8,986 nt of DNA from contig JARIDM010000277.1 in the NCBI GenBank assembly GCA_029263945.1, positions 1 to 8,986 of the forward strand, written 5' to 3'. The position numbers and the translations under genes are program-made. This DNA is from Sporosarcina sp. GTDB taxonomy: Bacteria; Bacillota; Bacilli; Bacillales_A; Planococcaceae. The notes under the pieces were generated by a model. That model was not told the DNA's origin, made no database searches, and saw only the letters and a program-made list of their open reading frames with translations. This document shows, in pieces, positions 1 to 5,540 of this stretch (its first letter is position 1; each line of letters begins with the position of its first letter).

Positions 1-650
1 GCTTGGTCTCTATACGCCATAATTGTCACGTGATCAGCAAGATCTATGAGCCATTCAGACAAGACACCTTCCCCGTATTCATTATGATAAAAACGGTTAT
101 TGAACCAAAATGGAATGTCTAAACTATATTCAATCACAAGTTTTTCTGCTAGTTGCTTTCCTTCTGTTAAGACCATTTGATAAGCGGTTACAGTTTCTTC
201 ATAGTTGCTATTCCAGGAGTCCCTGGTATAGGGTTCTACATCTAAGTGAATCCCCATAAATCTTGCGTCTGCTTCAACAGAATGTTGGTATTTTTCCACC
301 CAGGCGAAAAAAGCTGTTCGCTTTTCTTGGCCATTCTTAGTGGAGAGCCATTTGGATGAGCCACCAAGTGCATGTACTGAGATGTTATTTTCCTTTGCTT
401 GACGTAGAAATAACTCGTAATCTTTTATTGGAATATCTTCATTAACTTGCAAGTATAACGTAGCCACTTTTTTTGAAGTTAAAAACTGAAGAATTTCATT
501 AGGTTTTTCTTGAATTTGATCTGTATGCCAAAGCCAAGTTGCTTGTATTTTAGTTGGTTTCATGGCTGTTCTCCCAGTTAGTATATAAATTATACATGCG
601 ACAATGAGCGTCAGCGCTATAACAAAGCCTAAAAAACTGTTGTTTTTCAT
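1..650 (-). CDS. Membrane-anchored or secreted TIM-barrel glycosidase-like protein (3'-truncated by window edge)
   Basis: The reverse strand reads open from an ATG at 650 to the window edge, giving 216 complete codons without a stop; the C-terminus is missing. AAGGAG (660-665) lies nine bases upstream of the ATG and fixes the start. Residues 6-25 are a hydrophobic signal or anchor segment with no clear lipobox, so the rest is probably outside the membrane. The remainder looks like a TIM barrel: a strand with YLQVN at 66-70, GIHLDVEPY at 133-141, IEYSLDIP at 173-180 and ending with TIMAYRD at 209-215. An acidic pair on a strand end (D137, E139) followed by a later MAYRD strand is typical of glycoside hydrolase-like barrels, with E139 the best candidate acid. 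I do not recognise an exact family, so the enzyme role is inferred. It is divergent from the polysaccharide-type operon starting at 842, which suggests it may act on that product. Confidence 0.8.
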   Translation of the reverse strand, partial: MKNNSFLGFVIALTLIVACIIYILTGRTAMKPTKIQATWLWHTDQIQEKPNEILQFLTSKKVATLYLQVNEDIPIKDYELFLRQAKENNISVHALGGSSKWLSTKNGQEKRTAFFAWVEKYQHSVEADARFMGIHLDVEPYTRDSWNSNYEETVTAYQMVLTEGKQLAEKLVIEYSLDIPFWFNNRFYHNEYGEGVLSEWLIDLADHVTIMAYRDQ

Positions 651-659
651 AGTGGAACG

Positions 660-665
660 CTCCTT
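660..665 (-). promoter_or_regulatory. Ribosome binding site of the TIM-barrel gene
   Basis: The reverse strand reads AAGGAG nine bases before the ATG at 650. It supports this start over the internal ATG at residue 30, which would remove the hydrophobic N-terminal segment. Confidence 0.75.
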
Positions 666-677
666 CTAGTCATTATT

Positions 678-705
678 TTTTAGTTTACCTACTTCATTTT
701 AGTTT
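678..705. repeat. Short direct repeat in the divergent intergenic region
   Basis: TTTTAGTTT occurs at 678-686 and again at 697-705. The 19-base period is close to two helical turns, as seen for some tandem operator half-sites. The repeat overlaps the candidate minus-strand promoter. The motif is short and AT-rich, so it may be coincidental. Confidence 0.3.
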
Positions 706-710
706 CGCAA
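682..710 (-). promoter_or_regulatory. Candidate sigma-A promoter for the TIM-barrel gene
   Basis: On the reverse strand TTGCGA (705-710) and TAAACT (682-687) are separated by exactly 17 bases. Each hexamer matches the TTGACA/TATAAT consensus at four of six positions. The -10 box lies about 30 bases upstream of the start codon. The region is AT-rich, so chance matches are likely and this is only a candidate. Confidence 0.3.
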
Positions 711-825
711 ACATAGGAAGTCGTTAAAGTTTTTATTTCAGACATATACAACACTTTCATTTACGGTTTTCTATCATACATATTAAGGTTCAATCGCTTC
801 AGCCCGATATAAATAATAAACTACG

Positions 826-835
826 AAAAGGGGGG
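826..835 (+). promoter_or_regulatory. Ribosome binding site that selects the ATG at 842
   Basis: AAAAGGGGGG ends directly against an ATG at 836, leaving no spacer for that codon, but lies six bases before the in-frame ATG at 842. The later ATG is therefore the likely start. A TATAAA (808-813) upstream could be a -10 box, but no convincing -35 box sits at a proper distance. Confidence 0.7.
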
Positions 836-841
836 ATGCTC

Positions 842-1915
842 ATGAAACGTTTTCTCATTTTGCTACTCGTCGTATTACTTGCTTTATCTCCAAGATTATT
901 TTGGTCATTCAAAGAGAGCAAACAGCTAACAGTAAATGTCATTGATAAAACAGTCCCCAAAAAAGATTACCGGGAACATAATGGCTTATTCCAAGTATTG
1001 GACTATGAAAAAGTAATCGATGCATCTGGCGAACTCTACGATATCGGTAAAGATTATTTTGGGTTTGATCCGTACGATAAAGTACCAGGCCCCATCTATA
1101 AAACAGAGAAAACGCCTGACCTCATCTATGTAACTGACACTTATGGCGTTTATGATGATGACTTAGATGACATTCCAGACGGAGAGCGGTCTACAATTAT
1201 TGACGGCGGCATGACCTTACTCGAATGGAATGCCATTATGGCAAGTAAAAGCGAAGAGACGACGTTAATTGCAGAATTCAACTCTTTTGCTTCTCCTACG
1301 GAAGAATCTGTTAGTAATATTATGCAAAAAAACTTAGGCGTTCAGTGGACTGGATGGACAGGTCGTTACTTTCCTGACTTTTCAAATGAAGAGGTACCCG
1401 CTTGGCTGATTCAAGAATACGAGGCACAATATGAAAAATCATGGAACTTTACGAATGAAGGCATTGCGCTTAATCACAGCTCTGGAAAAGTCGTAATCTT
1501 AGATCATAAAGCAAGCGAAGGTATCATAGAGTTCGCCCCAACGGCAGAAGGAAAAAAGCAGTTCTCTTCTATGGGCAAGGCTCCTTACATGTATTGGTTT
1601 GACATCGTAGAACCAAATACAGACACGACTGAACTTGCACGTTACACTTTAAATCTTAGTGAAAAAGGAACAGCCCTTTTGAAAGATGCAGGCATTCCAA
1701 CTGAATTTCCTGCAATAGTTCATAACGCGAACAGCAAAACGTATTATTTTGCAGGGGATTTTGCAGACTTTGATAAGCGAGCATTTACGAAGTGGCAACT
1801 ATTTCCGAAATTTTATCAACTTTTTGCAACAGATACTTCTGAGTTTTATTGGAATAGTTATTTTCCTATGCTATCAAAAATCCTTAATGAAATTAGTGAC
1901 GAGAAAGTTGAGTGA
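842..1915 (+). CDS. Secreted or membrane-anchored protein with amidotransferase-like fold, no cysteine; first gene of the polysaccharide-type operon
   Basis: This is 357 residues from the ATG at 842; an in-frame ATG at 836 abuts the ribosome binding site and is less likely. Residues 1-21 form a basic-hydrophobic signal or N-terminal anchor (MKRFLILLLVVLLALSPRLF) without a lipobox, so the protein is probably outside the membrane. Visible landmarks are DKTVP (35-39), YREH (43-46), KDYFGFDP (70-77), DLIYVTDTYGVY (93-104), LIAEFNSFASPT (142-153), GWTGRYFPD (171-179) and YYFAGDFAD (301-309). The alternating hydrophobic strands and the 'LIYVTDTYG ... TLIAEFNSF' arrangement resemble class I glutamine-amidotransferase-like (DUF4350-type) folds. 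The protein contains no cysteine at all, so amidotransferase chemistry is excluded and a binding or structural role is more likely. The family assignment is an inference and I cannot name a function. The next gene follows after five bases. Confidence 0.85.
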   Translation: MKRFLILLLVVLLALSPRLFWSFKESKQLTVNVIDKTVPKKDYREHNGLFQVLDYEKVIDASGELYDIGKDYFGFDPYDKVPGPIYKTEKTPDLIYVTDTYGVYDDDLDDIPDGERSTIIDGGMTLLEWNAIMASKSEETTLIAEFNSFASPTEESVSNIMQKNLGVQWTGWTGRYFPDFSNEEVPAWLIQEYEAQYEKSWNFTNEGIALNHSSGKVVILDHKASEGIIEFAPTAEGKKQFSSMGKAPYMYWFDIVEPNTDTTELARYTLNLSEKGTALLKDAGIPTEFPAIVHNANSKTYYFAGDFADFDKRAFTKWQLFPKFYQLFATDTSEFYWNSYFPMLSKILNEISDEKVE

Positions 1916-1920
1916 GTTAA

Positions 1921-3627
1921 ATGGCAAATCATGAAAAAAACCGATATTTTATTAAACTTCTTTTTTGGTTTGTATTTCTCAGCACACTTGGCGTTGGCGG
2001 AGGTATCTTCTTCTTGCTTTTCGCAGTCGTTCCGATTGAACAATATTTTACTGATTTAGAGTGGTCACAATATAAGGTCGATTCGATCATGAAATACTTT
2101 GTCTTCGGTTGGGTCGTTTTTGGTTTTTTCATCTCTTTTTTATATTTTTTCTTAATCGTCAAAAAAAATTATTGGAAAATGACATTTGCAGGTGTTATTT
2201 TTACAACGCTTCTTTTAATCGGTGGGCTCTATTATTTTTTAAATACAGGAACTGGAATCGTTCAATCCTCGCAAGGTGAAGTTGTTGAAGGTGAACGATT
2301 TACATTTGGACCATACCCAGAAGGTGACGATTTAAAACGCCTCCACGAGGAGGGATATGACGGCATCATAAGTCTACTAAGCCCTACGCTTCCAATTGAA
2401 AAGCCATTATTGGATAAAGAAAAGAAATCTGCTGAAGATGCAGGACTTACTGTTCACTCCTTACCTATGTTGCCTTGGGTCGGGGATAATTCAGTATCAA
2501 TTAGCAAAGTTAAAGCACTTATTCACGAGGACGATAAGCGGTATTACGTCCACTGTTACCTAGGTAGACACCGTGTCGACGTTGTGAAACAAGTCGTTAA
2601 TGAAGAGCTCGGTGAAACCGTCGAGCTAAAGTTTTTACAACCGACAACATTAGAGCGTGGTGGTTTATTTTACTTTCCCGATGAAGAGATTTTACTTGGG
2701 CCCTATCCAACAGATGAAGAGTGGTTTACAAGAATTAAGCGAGGAAAAACAAGCCATATTCTGTCTTTACTCACTGGAGACGCAGAGAATCAATGGATCC
2801 TAAAAGAAAGAGAAATTACAGATGACGTAGAACTTTCACTCACACAAATGCCGCTTTCAAAGACAGCAACGGTTGATGAAGTTCGGGAAGTCGCAGCCGC
2901 AGCACGAGCACTTAAAGAAAAAGTGTATATTCATAATTTCAATGATTCTGTGCCAATACTCATGTTACAAGGAATCCTAAGTTGGGATAAAACACTAATC
3001 GGTCCTTCGGAATTATCACTTTCTTGTGAGTCAACGCAATGGATTGGCCGTAAAATGATGGTAGGTTGTACACCAACAGCTGATGACAAAAAAATTGTGA
3101 GTGGGTACGGCATTGAGACGTTCTCTGATGTGAGTGAATTGACGGCGGATGCCCTTTATAAAATGATTCAAAAAGCAGTGAATGCAAAAGAATTAACTTA
3201 CTTTATGACTGATGATCCTGTTCAACAACAAAAAACAATGCGAATTGCAGAAGGCTTGTTATATGGTTCATTAACAAGAGGTACAGAATTTAAAGATCAA
3301 GAACTTACAAAGGGTAACATTACAAAACACGAACGCAACATGCTCGTCGGTCCAATGCTAACGAAAGAAGAATATGAAACCTTTGCGCAAGCTAACGGCG
3401 TTGCTCAGCTGATTTATTTGCGCTCCGCAAGTACAGAAACAGCAGACGTTCTCCGTGAAATTGAGAACGCAACAAAAAAGATGAATGTCTCACTTGTTAC
3501 AATTGACCTGTTAGATGATTATGCAGATAAACTTCTTCCTTTACTTGAACAGGAACAGGGACTCACTTATATCATGACCGAAGCCTCACTGATTCCTCAA
3601 GTGAATGCATACATGAAGCAGTATTGA
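1921..3627 (+). CDS. Membrane protein with four tandem dual-specificity-phosphatase-like modules, only the first with HCX5R
   Basis: This is 568 residues. Three hydrophobic segments lie at about 10-38, 58-80 and 88-107; KKNYWK (81-86) between the second and third is basic. By the positive-inside rule the N-terminus is cytoplasmic and the large C-terminal part is outside. That part holds four diverged repeats, each opening with a GPYP-like turn: FTFGPYP (127-133), ILLGPYP (257-263), MMVGCTP (379-385) and MLVGPML (474-480). Each repeat continues with a short helix and a hydrophobic strand. Repeat one ends in HCYLGRHR (211-218), a complete Cys-X5-Arg phosphatase loop (C212, R218), with D189 in PWVGD as a plausible general acid. 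The equivalent places in repeats two to four read IHN (337-339), FMT (428-430) and IMT (551-553), so those are pseudo-domains. Repeat three also lacks about 30 middle residues. The substrate is unknown; phosphoprotein, phospholipid and phosphosugar are all possible. The ribosome binding site is weak and the gene starts five bases after its neighbour, suggesting translational coupling. Confidence 0.88.
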   Translation: MANHEKNRYFIKLLFWFVFLSTLGVGGGIFFLLFAVVPIEQYFTDLEWSQYKVDSIMKYFVFGWVVFGFFISFLYFFLIVKKNYWKMTFAGVIFTTLLLIGGLYYFLNTGTGIVQSSQGEVVEGERFTFGPYPEGDDLKRLHEEGYDGIISLLSPTLPIEKPLLDKEKKSAEDAGLTVHSLPMLPWVGDNSVSISKVKALIHEDDKRYYVHCYLGRHRVDVVKQVVNEELGETVELKFLQPTTLERGGLFYFPDEEILLGPYPTDEEWFTRIKRGKTSHILSLLTGDAENQWILKEREITDDVELSLTQMPLSKTATVDEVREVAAAARALKEKVYIHNFNDSVPILMLQGILSWDKTLIGPSELSLSCESTQWIGRKMMVGCTPTADDKKIVSGYGIETFSDVSELTADALYKMIQKAVNAKELTYFMTDDPVQQQKTMRIAEGLLYGSLTRGTEFKDQELTKGNITKHERNMLVGPMLTKEEYETFAQANGVAQLIYLRSASTETADVLREIENATKKMNVSLVTIDLLDDYADKLLPLLEQEQGLTYIMTEASLIPQVNAYMKQY

Positions 3628-3633
3628 AAGGAG
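3627..3633 (+). promoter_or_regulatory. Ribosome binding site that selects the ATG at 3642
   Basis: AAAGGAG lies eight bases before the ATG at 3642. An in-frame TTG at 3624 would overlap this site and the preceding stop codon, so the start at 3642 is preferred and the six-codon extension is rejected. Confidence 0.8.
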
Positions 3634-3641
3634 AGAGCCAA

Positions 3642-4499
3642 ATGCCAGAGCAGTATATAAATAGATCCATCCTTGACGGTGAATTATTTGAAACACTCTA
3701 TGCGCTTCAATTGTCTTCAAACAGAAGGTTTCATACGACGTTTACACTTGTCTTCATTAGCGTTCCAATCAACTGTTCTGACAAATGGGAAAAACATTTA
3801 CAAAGCAGAATTCGGGATACAGATATAGCCTTTCGGTTTTCTGCGCCAAATCCGTATCAAATACTCCTCACAAATGCATATAAAAGTGAAGCGGAAATTT
3901 TTGTCAAACGAATTTTCGAAAGCTTTCAAGAAAAAGGCCATCATTTAAAAGATGTTGGTGCAAGCATTCTTGAAATTGCTAACGGACAAGCGGCGATCGA
4001 AGAGGTCATCCATTCGGGACGCGAGGCGGTTTCTGCAGTTTTAAGCAGTGGAAGCGCGCTCCCCTATGTCATTGTAGATACGTTTGAACAACGAGAAAAA
4101 ATTATCATCAGGGTGAGTATTTTAGAAGAAGATCCTCTTGTCACGCAAATCTTATCTAATTTACTAGAACGTGCAGTGCTTGAAGATGTGGAAATTGACG
4201 TGAAGATTTTTTACGATGGTTTCGATTTTCTTGAATCGGATTGGTATCAGTCCGCACATACCCATCTTGTCATTGTAAACGATGTACTGCCTAGGAAAAA
4301 CGGCATTGATGTATTACATGCCTTAAGAGGTATGCCGAATGAACGGAAATTCCACATCTTTATGATGACCAGACGCACGTCAGAGGAAGAAATGATTTAT
4401 GCTTATGAGCACGGCATAGATGAGTATATTGTGAAGCCGTTTAATCCTAAATTATTTGAAGCACAAGTGAAAAAACTTCTTGGACGGCTATACTCATGA
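3642..4499 (+). CDS. Degenerate GGDEF domain fused to an atypical receiver domain; candidate c-di-GMP-responsive regulator
   Basis: This is 285 residues from the ATG at 3642, soluble, with no membrane segment. Residues about 8-140 align by eye with a GGDEF domain: SSNRRF (25-30), strand TLVFISV (35-41), RDTDIAFRF (58-66) and YQILL (72-76). The GGDEF signature is replaced by SAPNP (67-71), and the helix that should carry the FKxIND and GHxxGD residues is deleted, so it cannot make c-di-GMP. The RxxD inhibitory-site motif (R58, D61) is kept, exactly five residues before the former GGDEF. Residues about 155-285 are a receiver domain: acidic pocket E162/E163, switch Thr T243, invariant Lys K265 in VKPF. 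Its phosphoacceptor position is Asn (N213, followed by D214) in VNDVLPRKNG. This matches degenerate-GGDEF c-di-GMP receptors of Gram-positive polysaccharide operons in principle; binding is inferred. It overlaps the next gene by four bases. No histidine kinase is nearby. Confidence 0.85.
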   Translation: MPEQYINRSILDGELFETLYALQLSSNRRFHTTFTLVFISVPINCSDKWEKHLQSRIRDTDIAFRFSAPNPYQILLTNAYKSEAEIFVKRIFESFQEKGHHLKDVGASILEIANGQAAIEEVIHSGREAVSAVLSSGSALPYVIVDTFEQREKIIIRVSILEEDPLVTQILSNLLERAVLEDVEIDVKIFYDGFDFLESDWYQSAHTHLVIVNDVLPRKNGIDVLHALRGMPNERKFHIFMMTRRTSEEEMIYAYEHGIDEYIVKPFNPKLFEAQVKKLLGRLYS

Positions 4500-5536
4500 A
4501 TACGACGTTATTCGTAATTGCGGTTGGCATTTTATTCATTCTCGTCATTATCTTGGGATTATTCAGCCTTATTTTGGTGAATCAGCTCAAAACGACTAAA
4601 AGACGGGCTAAAATTGACGCTTACATTAAAAGAACAGAAAGTGATTGGTATTTATATTTAATTGAAGGCGAGATTGATATGGACGTCTTAGCCCCTTCAA
4701 ATTCCGTTGAAATTGAAGCTGCGGACGAAGTCCTTTATCGTCTTCAGAAAAACTTTAATTCCAAACGGATTCATACGCAGGCTTTTCACTTCATCGAAAC
4801 TTATTTAGAAGGTTTTTATCACAATGCGTTGAAAAGTAAAAAGTGGAGCATTCGAATGAATACGCTGCAGCGAATTATTGTCTTTAATTTACAGTTCATG
4901 TTGAATGATATTGAAGCAATGATAAGAAATAATAAGACCTATACAAAAGAAGAAGTGTTATTAATGTATAAAATAATTGCGATGATGAAACCGACAAAAT
5001 TCATCCCTTACTTTTTAAATCCAACACTTCCATTAGGTGAATTTGATTATCGGCGATTGATCACCCCTTTATCAGAAAAACAACTCGCATTACTCGCACG
5101 ACAATTTGACGAAGTTCCTGTCGTTGTCAAGCATGTCATCATTGACGTGATTGGGGATAAACATTATATTGGATTACTTCCCTTGTTGGAATACTGTTTA
5201 GATAGTGAAAAAAATCCTGAAATGAGAATACGCGCTTTGAAATCTATCGCACGTATTGATGCATTCCCGGAAATTACAAAGACCGAAAGATTTGTAACTT
5301 CCCCGATTTGGGAGGAAAGACTGATGGCTGCAAAGCTTTTTGCAAATGCGCCTTTTGAAATCGCATATGAGAAATTGAAAATCTTATTAACAGATCCAGT
5401 TTATCAAGTTCGAAAACAAGCAGCTGTTTCTTTACGCACCATTCGCACGGGTGATATTGCGCTTCAAAATGTCGTCCAAGACTCAACAGACACTTATGCG
5501 GTTGAAATGGCGAATGAGATGCTGAAAGGGGGGTAA
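4496..5536 (+). CDS. Membrane-anchored HEAT-repeat protein
   Basis: This is 346 residues. The start overlaps the upstream stop as ATGA (4496-4499), which points to translational coupling. Residues 5-28 are one strongly hydrophobic helix, followed by the basic stretch KTTKRRAK (32-39). The N-terminus is therefore probably outside and the rest cytoplasmic. Residues 40-220 are mostly helical with no motif I recognise. From about 222 the protein shows HEAT-type helical pairs: 222-255 (PLLEYCL ... RIRALKSIARI), 258-283 (ERLMAAKLFANA), 287-316 (LKILLTDP ... VRKQAAVSLRTI) and a shorter one at 320-343. The DP..VR..A...L pattern at 300-313 is a typical HEAT signature. HEAT repeats are protein-protein interaction scaffolds. 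Lying between the pseudo-GGDEF/receiver gene and the glycosyltransferase gene, it may couple the sensor to the synthase at the membrane. That role is inferred. Confidence 0.85.
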   Translation: MNTTLFVIAVGILFILVIILGLFSLILVNQLKTTKRRAKIDAYIKRTESDWYLYLIEGEIDMDVLAPSNSVEIEAADEVLYRLQKNFNSKRIHTQAFHFIETYLEGFYHNALKSKKWSIRMNTLQRIIVFNLQFMLNDIEAMIRNNKTYTKEEVLLMYKIIAMMKPTKFIPYFLNPTLPLGEFDYRRLITPLSEKQLALLARQFDEVPVVVKHVIIDVIGDKHYIGLLPLLEYCLDSEKNPEMRIRALKSIARIDAFPEITKTERFVTSPIWEERLMAAKLFANAPFEIAYEKLKILLTDPVYQVRKQAAVSLRTIRTGDIALQNVVQDSTDTYAVEMANEMLKGG

Positions 5537-5540
5537 GTGT

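Noticed and set aside
651..841. A c-di-GMP riboswitch or other structured leader upstream of the operon
   Set aside because: The region is short and AT-rich, with no GEMM-type conserved core or stable multi-stem structure that I could see; only weak promoter-like hexamers and a short direct repeat were found.
842..1915. Glutamine amidotransferase enzyme activity
   Set aside because: The protein has no cysteine, so the Cys-His-Glu triad cannot exist.
1749..1934. Plus-strand open frame overlapping the end of the first operon gene
   Set aside because: Out of frame with the well-supported gene and without a ribosome binding site; it is a shadow.
1858..2162. Minus-strand open frames opposite the start of the phosphatase-repeat gene
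   Set aside because: They are short, have no ribosome binding site or family likeness, and lie antisense to a convincing membrane-protein N-terminus.
2931..3187. Minus-strand open frames inside the phosphatase-repeat gene, and a similar one at 5274-5486 inside the HEAT gene
   Set aside because: Low-complexity shadow translations opposite well-supported genes, with no initiation signal.
3642..4499. Active diguanylate cyclase
   Set aside because: GGDEF is replaced by SAPNP and the segment with the metal and substrate residues is missing.
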